Of a DNA stretch of 64,000 nt, positions 8,637 to 17,715 are shown piece by piece. The stretch is from JAFECT01 sp963838235 (lineage in GTDB: Bacteria; Pseudomonadota; Alphaproteobacteria; Caulobacterales; Caulobacteraceae). The notes under the pieces are model-generated. The model made no database searches. It was not told where the DNA came from and worked only from the letters and a program-made list of their open reading frames with translations. The stretch is from positions 496,001 to 560,000 of the forward strand of contig CAWIQJ010000005.1 of assembly GCA_963838235.1 (NCBI GenBank), written 5' to 3'. Every line of letters starts with the position of its first letter. Positions within the stretch are counted from its first letter, which is position 1. The translations under genes and the position numbers were made by a program.

Positions 8637-9393
8637 GCGGATCATTCCCTGCCTCGATGTGAAGGACGGACGCGTGGTGAAGGGCGTGCGCTTCCGCGGT
8701 CACGAAGACATGGGCGATCCGGTCGAGCTCGCCGCGCGCTATCGCGACCAGGGCGCCGACGAGCTGGTGTTCTACGACATCACCGCTTCGGCCGAGGACC
8801 GCACCCTCGACTATGCCTGGGTGGGCGCCATCGCCGCCGAGCTCGACATTCCGTTCTGTGTGGCGGGCGGCTTGCGCAGCGTGAAACAGGCGCTGGCCTG
8901 TCTGGAGAGCGGCGCCGACAAGGTCTCGATCAACTCGCCGGCCCTGGAGCGGCCGGACCTGATCGGCGAGATCGCCAAGACGGCCGGTTCGCAATGTGTG
9001 GTGCTGGGCGTCGACAGCCTGATCGACGGCGACGACTACTTTGTGCACCAATACACCGGCAGCGAAGCCACCAGTCGCGCCGCGGGCAGGCGCACCCTCG
9101 ACTGGATCGTCGAAGCCCAAGAGCGTGGCGCGGGTGAGGTGGTGCTGAACTGCATGAACCAGGACGGCGTGCGCAAGGGCTATGACATCAATCAGTTGAA
9201 AGCGGCCCGGACGCGGCTGACCATTCCCCTGGTGGCCTCGGGCGGCGCCGGTTCGGCCGACGATTTTCGCGTGGTGTTCGAGGAAGCCGACGTCTCCGGC
9301 GCGCTCGCCGCCAGCGTCTTCCACAAGGAGATCCTGACCGTGCCTGATCTGAAGGCGGAACTGGCGCGAGCCGGCGTGGCGGTGCGGATATGA
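8626..9393 (+). CDS. hisF: Imidazole glycerol phosphate synthase, cyclase subunit
   Basis: Uses ammonia from HisH to turn PRFAR into IGP and AICAR. 255 residues, normal length. The two catalytic aspartates are seen in IPCLDVKDGRVVKG and VLGVDS, and the barrel phosphate-binding segments in CVAGGLRS and VASGGAGSADDF. The ATG lies inside the end of hisA (11-bp overlap), and its stop overlaps the hisI start (ATGA). Confidence 0.97.
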   Translation: MLARRIIPCLDVKDGRVVKGVRFRGHEDMGDPVELAARYRDQGADELVFYDITASAEDRTLDYAWVGAIAAELDIPFCVAGGLRSVKQALACLESGADKVSINSPALERPDLIGEIAKTAGSQCVVLGVDSLIDGDDYFVHQYTGSEATSRAAGRRTLDWIVEAQERGAGEVVLNCMNQDGVRKGYDINQLKAARTRLTIPLVASGGAGSADDFRVVFEEADVSGALAASVFHKEILTVPDLKAELARAGVAVRI

Positions 9394-10020
9394 GAGTGAC
9401 GATGAAGCCGGAAGATCGCCAGCGCGTCGACTTCGCCAAGGGCGACGGCCTCGTCCCCGCGGTGGTGCAGGACGCGGACACCCTGCAGGTCCTGATGTTG
9501 GCCTATATGGACTCCGCCGCCCTCGATGAGAACTCTGGCGAGCGGCGAGGCGACGTTTTTCTCGCGCTCGCGCGGCGGACGTTGGCGCAAGGGCGAGACC
9601 TCGGGCAACCGCCTGAACGTCGTCTCGGTGACGCCCGACTGTGACGGCGACACCCTGCTGATGCGTGTGCGCCCGCTTGGGCCGGCTTGTCACCTGAACA
9701 CCACCAGCTGTTTCGGCGACGAGGACGCGCCGGGTCTCGGCCGTCTCGCGCGGCTGGAGCAGACCATCGATGCGCGCGCCTCGGCGGACCCCGAGACAAG
9801 CTGGACCGCAAAACTTCTCGCCAAGGGTCCCAAGCGCGTGGCGCAGAAGGTTGGAGAAGAGGGCGTTGAAACCGCGCTCGCCGGCGCCGCGGGCGATGAG
9901 GCCGAACTCGCGCAGGAGAGCGCGGACCTGATCTATCACCTGCTGGTGCTCTTGAAGTCGCGCGGCCTTCAGTTCCAGGCAGTGCTCGACGTGCTGGCGG
10001 ATCGGGCGAAGACGCCGTGA
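9390..10020 (+). pseudogene. hisI: Bifunctional PR-AMP cyclohydrolase / PR-ATP pyrophosphatase, one frameshift
   Basis: HisIE fusion performing the second and third steps of histidine synthesis. The HisI part begins MRVTMKPEDRQRVDFAKGDG and runs to MDSAALDE. The reading frame then shifts at about 9526 and continues as RTLASGEATFFSRSR, RKGETSGNRL and the HisI metal-site region CDGDTLL. From about 9810 the HisE domain follows (AQKVGEEGVETALAG, DLIYHLLVLL). Deleting one T in gatgaga gives LERTLASGE, the expected continuation. HisIE fusions are usual in Gammaproteobacteria but not in Alphaproteobacteria, where hisI and hisE are normally separate. Confidence 0.88.
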
Positions 10021-11594
10021 GCGGTCCCAAGCCCCGTCCGGGCATCCTCGACATCGCCCACTATGTTCCGGGCAAGGCGAAGATCGAAGGCGTCGCCAAG
10101 CCGATCAAGCTATCGGCGAACGAAAACGCACTGGGCTGCAGCCCGCTCGGCCGCGAGGCCTATCTCGCCGCCGCCCAGGACATCGCGCTCTATCCCGAGG
10201 GCCGTGCCAACGCGCTCCGCCACAAGGTCGCCGAGAGGTTTGACCTCGAGCCCGAGCGGCTGATCTTCGGCTGCGGCTCCGACGAGATCTTCACCCTGGC
10301 GTGCCAGACCTTCCTGCAGCCCGGCGACAACATCGTGCAGCCGCGGCACGGCTTCGCCGCCTGGGCCATCGCCGCGCGCGCAAACGGCGCCCAGGTGAAG
10401 GATGCGCCGGAAACCGACCTGCATGTGGACGTGGACGCGATGCTCGCCGCCATGGACGAGCGCACCCGCATCGTCTTCGTCGCCAATCCCGCCAATCCGA
10501 CGGGCACCATGCTCAGCGACGCGGAGATCCGGCGCCTGCATGCGGGCCTGCCGGAAAACGTGCTGTTCCTCTACGACGGCGCCTATGCGGAATTCGCGCG
10601 CGGCCTGGAGGGCTATGACGATGGTCTTGCGCTGGCGCGCGAGGCGTCGAACGTCATGGTCACACGTACGTTCTCCAAGATCTACGGTCTGGCGTCCCTG
10701 CGTGTCGGCTGGGGATATGCGCACCCTGAGGTGGCTGCCGCCATGGACCGAATCCGCCTGCCGTTCAACGTGAACCGCCCCGCGCAAGCGGCCGCCGTCG
10801 CCGCCCTCGACGACCAGGCCTTTGTCGACCGCTCCATCGCCCACGTGCGCAAATGGCTGCCGGTGTTCAGCGAGACGTTCCGCGACCTGGGACTGGAGCC
10901 CGCGCCTTCCGCGACAAACTTCGTCACCTTCGGCGTGCCGGAGGCGACGGGGATGACCGCCGCGAACTTGGACGGCGCGCTCCTTCGGGAGGGCCTGATC
11001 CTGCGCGCCTTGAAGAACTATCACTTGCCGAACCACCTGCGGGTGACCGTGGGGAGCGACTCGGACAACGAGACCTTGCTCGCGGCGATGGAACGGATTT
11101 CTGAGCACGCGCTCCCACGCCTGAGGTCTTCGTCAGCCTCGCGGCAGCGCTCGAATCTCGACGGTGCCGCCGGCTTCGAAAACAGGGTTGCCTTGGACCA
11201 GGTCCCGCGCCGCTTCCAGGCTTTCGGCGCGAACGCGGATGTAGCCCGTGAGCTGTTCGGTGACGGAGGCCGGATCCGCGCCTTTTCGATAGACGGCTCC
11301 GGTTCCGATGGCGCTGCCGCCGTCGAACACTCCCAGTTCGCGCAGGCGCGCGAAATAGGGGTCCCACGCACCAGGGTCGGCGCCGCGAGGTGCGTCGCCG
11401 TGCATGAGGATCAGGAATTCGGCCATGGCGGGTTCAGTCCGCTGAAATGCGCACGCCCTATGTTCCGCGTCGGCCCCGCGGCGTCAATGCGCCTTTCTAG
11501 TCCGGTGCATGCGGCTTGGCGAACGTCGCGCCCCGGTCCATCCTCCGGTCATGGCGATCATCCTCAGCAGAGAATTCCCGACGCCGAACCGTGA
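10017..11594 (+). CDS. hisC: Histidinol-phosphate aminotransferase with a run-on C-terminus
   Basis: PLP aminotransferase of histidine synthesis. The first 360 or so residues are a complete HisC: SANENALGCSP, GCGSDEIF, VANPANPTGTM, FLYDGAYAEF, and TRTFSKIYGLASLRVGW with the active-site lysine, ending HLRVTVGSDSDNETLLAAME. Similarity stops at about 11100. The open frame then runs another 160 codons antisense to the YCII gene and into the next gene, with no domain. One extra T in the ttt at 11098-11100 would create a stop at 11102-11104, so the true gene probably ends there. This copy can supply the activity missing from the HisC-like domain at 5833. Confidence 0.85.
   Translation: MSGPKPRPGILDIAHYVPGKAKIEGVAKPIKLSANENALGCSPLGREAYLAAAQDIALYPEGRANALRHKVAERFDLEPERLIFGCGSDEIFTLACQTFLQPGDNIVQPRHGFAAWAIAARANGAQVKDAPETDLHVDVDAMLAAMDERTRIVFVANPANPTGTMLSDAEIRRLHAGLPENVLFLYDGAYAEFARGLEGYDDGLALAREASNVMVTRTFSKIYGLASLRVGWGYAHPEVAAAMDRIRLPFNVNRPAQAAAVAALDDQAFVDRSIAHVRKWLPVFSETFRDLGLEPAPSATNFVTFGVPEATGMTAANLDGALLREGLILRALKNYHLPNHLRVTVGSDSDNETLLAAMERISEHALPRLRSSSASRQRSNLDGAAGFENRVALDQVPRRFQAFGANADVARELFGDGGRIRAFSIDGSGSDGAAAVEHSQFAQAREIGVPRTRVGAARCVAVHEDQEFGHGGFSPLKCARPMFRVGPAASMRLSSPVHAAWRTSRPGPSSGHGDHPQQRIPDAEP
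11133..11426 (-). CDS. YCII-related (DGPF-type) domain protein
   Basis: 97 residues of the YCII/DGPF superfamily of small ferredoxin-like-fold proteins: MAEFLILMHGD at the start, then the central YIRVRAESLEAARDLVQGNP and the VEIRAL end. Related proteins are fused to or sit near ECF sigma factors in many bacteria, but no sigma factor is here. It lies antisense to the spurious tail of hisC, which supports treating that tail as non-coding. Function unknown. Confidence 0.8.
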   Translation of the reverse strand: MAEFLILMHGDAPRGADPGAWDPYFARLRELGVFDGGSAIGTGAVYRKGADPASVTEQLTGYIRVRAESLEAARDLVQGNPVFEAGGTVEIRALPRG

Positions 11595-11979
11595 CGCGCA
11601 ACCCATTCGTCGGACGAAGGATGACGACGGCGTTCTCGATATCGGCTGGTGTGAAGGATTGATGTCCGACGGGCGGCCGTTCCGGGTGGAGATGTGGGCC
11701 CAGGACGGAATGAGCCTGATCACCATCTTCTTCAGTTGCACGGGCCTCGAAAACGAAAGCTCTGCCACCCTGGAGGCGCGGCTCATCCGCGAGGGCCTGT
11801 TTTCCTACCGCGCCGACGCCGGCTCCCATTTCCAGGCCGTGCCGATCACCGACGACGCGGGACAGCCCATGTGGTCCGCCAATGTGGTCGTGGGCAATGA
11901 GGACGAAACCTACCTCGATCGCTCGCCGCCGGTTTGGGCTTACACACACGGTGCGCCGAACACGTCGTTTCGCAGTTAG
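11551..11979 (+). CDS. Hypothetical protein
   Basis: About 142 residues from the ATG at 11551 (an in-frame start at 11509 would add 14 residues). Mixed alpha/beta composition without signal peptide or membrane segment. Features include GWCEGLMSDGRPFRVEMWA and a single Cys in the SCTGLENE loop. No family recognised. It stands alone between the YCII gene and the PEP carboxykinase gene. The product is plausible because composition and length are protein-like and no real gene overlaps it on the other strand; only the run-on tail of hisC enters its 5' end. Confidence 0.6.
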   Translation: MAIILSREFPTPNRDAQPIRRTKDDDGVLDIGWCEGLMSDGRPFRVEMWAQDGMSLITIFFSCTGLENESSATLEARLIREGLFSYRADAGSHFQAVPITDDAGQPMWSANVVVGNEDETYLDRSPPVWAYTHGAPNTSFRS

Positions 11980-12027
11980 AGCCGCCGCGTCAAAGTGCTG
12001 AGACAGGCTCAGTATTTCCCTTCATAT

Positions 12028-12042
12028 GCTTAGCTAAGCTAA
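12028..12042. promoter_or_regulatory. Dyad upstream of the PEP carboxykinase gene
   Basis: An exact 12-bp palindrome GCTTAGCTAAGC (12028-12039) overlaps a second dyad, TTAGC-TAA-GCTAA (12030-12042). It is the only AT-rich stretch in the 187-bp gap before the PEP carboxykinase start at 12167. The layout resembles an operator for a small dimeric regulator. No regulator gene is adjacent, so the binder is unknown. Confidence 0.45.
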
Positions 12043-12166
12043 TCAAAACCGCCTTGTTGACGGGGTGCGGGCGAGGTGGCTCTTTCGGGTTGGCCCGGGG
12101 CTTGCTCCAGGGTCTGCGGAGGGCGACGGCGAAGCGCCCCCGGCTTGGTGTCACAGGGAGTTAAGC

Positions 12167-14072
12167 GTGAGCAAAAGGGCTGTCCCGGGGCTGGATGAGG
12201 CCCCGACTTGGCATGGTGGGCTGATCCAATGGGTGGGCGAGATCGCCGCCTTGGCCGAGCCGGACCGTGTGGTCTGGTGCGATGGCTCCGACACGGAATG
12301 GGACCGGCTGACCGCCGAGCTGGTCAGGTCCGGCACCCTGACCCTGCTCGATCCCAAGAAGCGTCCCAATTCCTTCCACGCCGCCTCGGACCCCAAGGAC
12401 GTGGCGCGCGTCGAGAGCCGCACCTTCATCTGCTCCCAGGAGAAGGCCGACGCCGGCCCGACCAACAACTGGGTCGATCCGGGCGAGATGCGCCACAAGC
12501 TCGAAGGCCTGTTCCGCGGCTCGATGCGCGGTCGCACCATGTACGTGGTGCCGTTCTGCATGGGCCCGTTGGGCTCGCCGTTCTCCGCCATCGGCGTCGA
12601 GATCACCGACAGCGCCTATGTCGCGGTCTCCATGCGAGTGATGACGCGCATGGGCAAGGCCGCGCTCGACGAACTGGGCGACGACGGTTTCTTCGTGCCC
12701 GCGGTGCATACGCTGGGCGCGCCGCTCGCGGCCGGCCAGGCCGATGTGTCGTGGCCCTGCAACGAGACCAAATACATCGTCCACTTCCCCGAGACGCGCG
12801 AGATCTGGTCCTACGGTTCGGGCTACGGCGGCAACGCGCTGCTGGGTAAGAAATGCTACGCCCTGCGCATCGCTTCGGTGATGGCGCGCGACGAGGGCTG
12901 GCTGGCCGAGCACATGCTGATTCTCAAGCTCACCTCGCCCAAGGGCCAGGTGCGCTACGTGGCCGCCGCCTTCCCGAGCGCGTGCGGCAAGACCAACCTG
13001 TCGATGCTGCAGCCCACGCTCGAGGGCTGGAAGGCCGAGACCATCGGCGACGACATCGCCTGGATGCGGTTCGGCGAGGACGGGCGTCTCTACGCGGTCA
13101 ATCCGGAGGCGGGGTTCTTCGGCGTTGCGCCCGGCACCTCGATGCGCACTAACCGCCACGCGCTCGCGACCCTGCACGCGAACACCATCTTCACCAATGT
13201 GGCCCGCACCGCCGACGGCGACGTCTGGTGGGAAGGCATGACAGATACCCCGCCCGAGGGCCTGATCGCCTGGACCGGCGAGACCTGGACGCCGGAACTC
13301 GGTCGGCCGGCCTCGCACCCGAACGCGCGCTTTGCCGCGCCCGCGTCGCAGTGCCCGACCATCGCCGACGAATGGGAAGATCCCAAGGGCGTGCCGATCT
13401 CCGCCATTCTGTTCGGCGGACGCCGCGCGACGGCCGCGCCGCTGGTGGTGGAGTCGTTTAACTCGGCGCACGGCGTGTTTCTCGCCTCGAACGTCGCGTC
13501 GGAAGGCACGGCCGCGGCGGAGAACAAGATCGGCGAACTGCGCCGCGATCCCTTCGCCATGTTGCCCTTCTGCGGCTACAACATGGGCGACTATTTCGCC
13601 CACTGGCTGTCGATGGAAGGCCGCGCGCCCGACGCTGACAAACTGCCGCGCATCTATTTCGTCAACTGGTTCCGCAAGGACGAGAAGGGCCGCTTCGTGT
13701 GGCCGGGCTTCGGCGAGAACTGCCGCGTGCTGAAGTGGGTGTTCGAACGCCTCGACGGCGAGGCCGACGCTCAGCCGACGCCGATCGGCATGTTGCCGAC
13801 GCGCGGAGTCGCTCGACGTCGCGGGCCTCGGCCTGACCAGCGACCAGCTCGACATCCTGCTCAGCGTCGATCGCGCGGTGTGGAAGGAAGAGGCCTCGCT
13901 GATTCCGGCGGCCTATGAGCCGTTCGGCGACCGCCTTCCCGAAGGCCTGTGGCGCGAGTACGAAGCCCTGGTCGACCGGCTTGAGCGCTGGCCCGCGGGA
14001 TTCGTCGAGATCGAAAGCATGCTGCGCCAGGGTCGGCTGTCGAAGACAGTCGCCTGGGCCGAGAGCGCCTGA
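12167..14072 (+). pseudogene. pckG: Phosphoenolpyruvate carboxykinase (GTP), one frameshift near the 3' end
   Basis: Gluconeogenic decarboxylation and phosphorylation of oxaloacetate to PEP with GTP. GTG start behind an agggag ribosome-binding site. The hyper-reactive P-loop cysteine is Cys273 in FPSACGKTNLSML, which marks the GTP family. Other signatures include CNETKYIVHFPE, YGSGYGGNALLGKKC and FNSAHGVF. At 13805-13806 one extra G moves the frame: PTR should be followed by ESLDVAGLGLTSDQLDILLS and then WKEEASLIPAAYEPFGDRLP to the stop at 14072. About 90% of the protein is upstream of the break. Repaired length is about 634 residues. Confidence 0.9.
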
Positions 14073-14228
14073 CCAAACCAGATCACCAAGCGCGACGGTT
14101 CGGTCGTTCGGATCGCGCGATTGGCCGCCTGCAACACGGATGGAACGCCGTTACGGCACGGCTTGTTCTGCCCATGTCCCCGAGGCCGGGTCCTCCCGCC
14201 CGCGCGCCGGGAAACGAGGAGATCGGAC

Positions 14229-14528
14229 ATGATCAAGCAGCTCGCAATCGCGGCCGCCTTCGCCACCGGCTTCACCTTGGTCGGCGCCGCCGCCGTCGCC
14301 CAACCCGTCTGGCAGCCGGGCCCGAATCCGGACATCGCGCCCACCACGCCGACCACGGGCATCAGCGCCGACACCACCGGCTCGATGCAGACCTCAATGA
14401 ACAACCCCGACCGCTCCATGCCCGCCTACGACGCCCAGAGCGGGCCGCGCGCGGTGCATACGACCGACGCCGGCTATTACGTCGCCCGGGTCTCGCATCG
14501 GCATCATCATCATCGGTACGGGTACTAA
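14229..14528 (+). CDS. Small secreted protein, paralogue of the product at 17716
   Basis: 99 residues with a clear signal peptide (MIKQLAIAAAFATGF... cleavage likely after AVAQ). The mature part contains TTPTTGISADTTGSMQTSMN and NPDRSMPAYDAQ, shared almost word for word with the protein at 17716, and ends in a histidine-rich tail SHRHHHHRYGY that might bind metal. Strong GAGGAG ribosome-binding site 8 bp upstream of the ATG. No known family. It converges on the cytochrome c gene with only four bases between them. Confidence 0.8.
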   Translation: MIKQLAIAAAFATGFTLVGAAAVAQPVWQPGPNPDIAPTTPTTGISADTTGSMQTSMNNPDRSMPAYDAQSGPRAVHTTDAGYYVARVSHRHHHHRYGY

Positions 14529-14532
14529 ACGC

Positions 14533-14904
14533 CTAGCGCGCCGCCTTCAGGTAGGCGATGAGGTCGCGGCGATCCGCGTCGCTCGGCGTGCGTAGAATCA
14601 TCGCCGTGCCGGGAACCAGGGCGCGCGGATCGGTGAGCCAGCGGTCGAGGCGGCCCTCGTCCCAGATGAAGGTCTGGGCCTTCATCGCGTCGGTGTAATG
14701 AAATCCGGCGGCGCCGCCCGCCTTGCGGCCGACCACGCCGTGCAGGTTCGGCCCCAGGCGGTTCGGACCTCCGGCCTCGACCGTATGGCAGGCGGCGCAG
14801 CGCGCGAAAAGCTGCTGGCCATGGACGGGATCGCCAGTCGGCGCGGCCGCGGCGCCGCTCGAAACCATAAGCGCGGCAAGCGTGCAGATAAGGGATAATC
14901 TCAT
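14533..14904 (-). CDS. Class I cytochrome c (periplasmic)
   Basis: 123 residues with a signal peptide (MRLSLICTLAALMVSSGAAA). The haem c site is CAACHT, and NRLGPNLHGVVGRKAG and the PGTAMI region (Met ligand) place it with mitochondrial-like cytochromes c. Its start overlaps the stop of the preceding cytochrome gene, so it is co-transcribed with the sulfite dehydrogenase genes. A likely role is to accept electrons from the SorB-like cytochrome and pass them to a terminal oxidase (inference). Confidence 0.9.
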   Translation of the reverse strand: MRLSLICTLAALMVSSGAAAAPTGDPVHGQQLFARCAACHTVEAGGPNRLGPNLHGVVGRKAGGAAGFHYTDAMKAQTFIWDEGRLDRWLTDPRALVPGTAMILRTPSDADRRDLIAYLKAAR

Positions 14905-15233
14905 GCAGACGGTTTCCGATAGGTGGCGTTGAGATACTCGACGACCTTCTTCTGGTCTGCGTCGGGGATGTCGGCGCCGTAGGCCTTGATCATCTTGGTC
15001 ACTTCGCCCTGCCAGAAGGCGCCGCCGACGCTGGGCGGTTGGGTCAGAATGTAATCCACCGAGTGGCAGGCGCCGCAGTAGTTGTTCGCGACATCGAGAT
15101 TGGGCCCTGGCTTGAGCACCGCCGTTTCCGGAGGCGGGTCGTAGGCGACCGGCGCGGCGCGTACGCCGACGCTCGACGTGAGCGTGATGGCGCAACCAAG
15201 AGCAAGAAGGGCGGGAAGGACGAAGGCGCGCAT
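14901..15233 (-). CDS. sorB: Sulfite dehydrogenase cytochrome subunit (SorB-like)
   Basis: 110 residues. Signal peptide MRAFVLPALLALGCAITL..., then LKPGPNLDVANNYCGACHSV with one haem c motif (CGACH) and a compact C-terminal helix KKVVEYLNATYR. This is the small monohaem cytochrome that pairs with the SorA molybdoprotein. Ribosome-binding site GAGG lies 6-9 bp before the ATG. The gene starts 12 bp after the sorA stop. The assignment relies on context and the single haem motif. Confidence 0.82.
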   Translation of the reverse strand: MRAFVLPALLALGCAITLTSSVGVRAAPVAYDPPPETAVLKPGPNLDVANNYCGACHSVDYILTQPPSVGGAFWQGEVTKMIKAYGADIPDADQKKVVEYLNATYRKPSA

Positions 15234-15244
15234 GACGATCCTCC

Positions 15245-16456
15245 TCAGGCCGCCGTCACGTGGACGGTCTCGATAACGTTGCGCATATAGCCGCTCGGAT
15301 TCCATGTCGGTTCCAAAGGCTGGCCCTTGTCCGCGTTGTTCGTCGCGCGGACCTTCAGCGCGTGGGCGCCGGGCGCGAGCACGACGTCCGCCGTCCAGGG
15401 CCTGAAGGCGTACTTGCCGAGGTTGGGTCCAAGCTTCGCCGGTTTCCAGCTCTTGCCGCCATCGGTCGACAGCTCGACGGAGCGGATGCCGGTGCCGTCG
15501 TCAAAGGCCATGCCGCGCAGATGGGTGCGCTTGCTTGCCTTGACCCGGGCGCCATCGGCCAGGTTGGTGATGAACGAGCGGACGTTCAGGCGGTTGATCG
15601 GCACGGTGGACGCCGGCGCTGTTCCCGGCGCCACGCAGGCGCATTCGTTGTCCGGGATGCGATAGGCGGTCTTCATCCAGAAATTGTCGAGCGGATGATT
15701 GAGCACCGTGATCATGTTCACGTGCTTGACCCAATAGGTGCCGTACCAGCCGGGCACGACCAGCCGCACGGGAAAGCCGTTCAGAATCGGCAAATCCTTG
15801 CCGTTCATTTCAAAGGCCAGCATGACCTCGCCGTCCATGGCGTGGTCCACGTCGAGCGCCTTGGCGAAATCGGGCGTGCCTTGCAGCACCGGCCCGTCAG
15901 CGCCGTCGAACTGAATTTGCTTCGCGCCGGCTTTCACGCCCGCCTTGTCGAGGACAGCCTTCAGGGATACGCCCTTCCAGCTCGCATTTCCCATCAAGCC
16001 GTTGCCGGCCTGGCCGCCGCCGACGCGCGGTTCGAAGAAGCCGCGACTGTTGCCCGAGCATTGCAGGACCGCCACGTATTCGAGCGGTTTGAACTGGGTC
16101 TTCAGGTCCTTGAGCGCCAGCGTCAACGGGCGCTCGACCTCTCCGCCGATCGAGATCTGCCAGGTGTCCGGATCTATCGACGGCGGCGTGTCGGCGAGGT
16201 GGTAGCGCACAAAGAATGCGTCATTCGGCGTCAGCGTCCCTTCGTCGAACACCTTGAACGGCGTCTCGAGCTGAGGCGGGCGCGTGGTCAGCTGAAGCAG
16301 GGGCCGCTTCTGCGGATAACGAACCAGGGGACGCCCGCCATTGGCGAAGGGCAACACCGCGACAGGGGGGTCGGCCGCCTCGGCGGGGACCATACCCCCG
16401 GTCGACGCCAGCGCTGCCCCGACGCCCGCCTGTAAAAGTCCCCGGCGATCGAACAT
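15245..16456 (-). CDS. sorA: Sulfite dehydrogenase molybdopterin subunit (SorA-like)
   Basis: 403 residues of the sulfite oxidase family. The Tat-type N-terminus MFDRRGLLQAGVGAALAS implies export of the folded cofactor-loaded protein. The molybdenum-ligating cysteine is Cys133 in LQCSGNSRGF. GFPVRLVVPGWYGTYWVKH and the C-terminal dimerisation domain (AFDDGTGIRSVELSTDGGKS) follow. Start chosen at the ATG with a GGAGGG site just upstream, rather than the longer in-frame extension. It oxidises sulfite to sulfate in the periplasm and passes electrons to the cytochromes encoded next. A generic sulfite-oxidase-family reductase is the alternative. Confidence 0.88.
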   Translation of the reverse strand: MFDRRGLLQAGVGAALASTGGMVPAEAADPPVAVLPFANGGRPLVRYPQKRPLLQLTTRPPQLETPFKVFDEGTLTPNDAFFVRYHLADTPPSIDPDTWQISIGGEVERPLTLALKDLKTQFKPLEYVAVLQCSGNSRGFFEPRVGGGQAGNGLMGNASWKGVSLKAVLDKAGVKAGAKQIQFDGADGPVLQGTPDFAKALDVDHAMDGEVMLAFEMNGKDLPILNGFPVRLVVPGWYGTYWVKHVNMITVLNHPLDNFWMKTAYRIPDNECACVAPGTAPASTVPINRLNVRSFITNLADGARVKASKRTHLRGMAFDDGTGIRSVELSTDGGKSWKPAKLGPNLGKYAFRPWTADVVLAPGAHALKVRATNNADKGQPLEPTWNPSGYMRNVIETVHVTAA

Positions 16457-16553
16457 GGCTCCCTCCACGGACGAACTCTGGTCCCTGGATACCCCCGTCC
16501 GCGGCGGCGCGCCACTTTCTGAGAATCGGCGGCCCTGTGTTATCGGACCGGCC

Positions 16554-17532
16554 ATGCTGCACGCCCATCCCGGACGATCGGACCCGGCCGCCCGGCCGCC
16601 TCATGGCAAGGCCGGTCCGCAGGAGTCGAGCATCTGGATCGATCTCGAAAGCCCCAGCGACGATGAGATCGCGACCGTCGAGGGCCTGATCGGCGTCCGG
16701 CTCCCGACGCTGAAGGACCTGAGCGAGATCGAGTTCTCCAGCCGCCTGCGCCGCGACGGCGACGTGCTCTATCTGTCGGCGCCCTTCGTCAGCCAAGCGG
16801 AGACGCCCGACTATGCGCCGAGCCCGGTGGGGTTCGTGGTGACGCCGGAACGGCTGGTGACGATCCGCTATTCGACGTTCGTGGCCTTCGATGCGGCGGC
16901 GGACAATCTGACCGACGAAGACCGCGCGAGCGCCATCGGTGCGTTCACCGCCCTGCTCGAGGCGGTGGTCGACCGTTTGGCCGACCTGCTCGAGAAATCA
17001 TCGGCCGAGCTCGACGCGCTGTCGCGCCGCGCGTTTCGGGTGGACGAGGTTCAGGGCCGCCGCGCGGCGCGCTCGACCCAGAATTCAGCGCCGCGCGTTG
17101 TCGCAGGTGGGGGGGCTTGGCGACCGGCTGTCGCAAATCCGCGACGCGCTGCTCGGCGTCGAGCGCATCGTCGCCTATGTCACAGAAATCCGCAAAGGCC
17201 GTCACGACGAGCGCGCCCTGCAGCGGCTGAACGCCATTCACGCGGACCTGACCTCGCTGAACGACTACGAAACGCGGCTGTCGGACAAGATCCAATTCCT
17301 GCTCGACGCGATACTGGGCTTCATCAGCGTACAGCAGAACGACATTTTCAAGGTGCTCACCATCGCCTCGGTGGTGGGCATTCCGCCGACCTTCCTCGCC
17401 TCCATGTACGGCATGAATTTCGTGAGCATGCCCGAGTACCACTGGAAGTTCGGGTACGCCTACGGCCTGGCCATGATCGCGATCTCCACGATCATCCCGC
17501 TGGTCTGGTTCAAGTGGCGCGGCTGGCTGTGA
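16554..17532 (+). pseudogene. corA: CorA-family divalent cation transporter, frameshifted in the middle
   Basis: Inner-membrane Mg2+/Co2+ channel. The cytoplasmic N-terminal domain (from MLHAHPGRSD; IWIDLESPSDDE; LPTLKDLSEIE) reads in one frame to about 17050. The long helix and two C-terminal membrane segments (KIQFLLDAILGFISVQQNDI, YGMNF signature, final WFKWRGWL) read in another. Between them the third frame encodes a fitting linker with DPEFSAA, so two close indels, near 17050 and 17096, explain the data better than one. Repaired length is about 325 residues. Divergent from sorA. Confidence 0.85.
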
Positions 17533-17715
17533 TTTAGGGCGTCCCACGGCGACCGGCGAGCGGGGCTGCAGCGCTCCAGCCGGCGTTGCTTTGCGCGCTT
17601 CCGGACGGGCTCGGCGGAGCTTGAATGCCTCGGGTATTTGCGCGGCAAAGCCGGAACCGGCGGGATTGCGCAAGCGTTGCGGGGGTCTCAGGTCGGGATC
17701 GAGGAGATCCACCAG

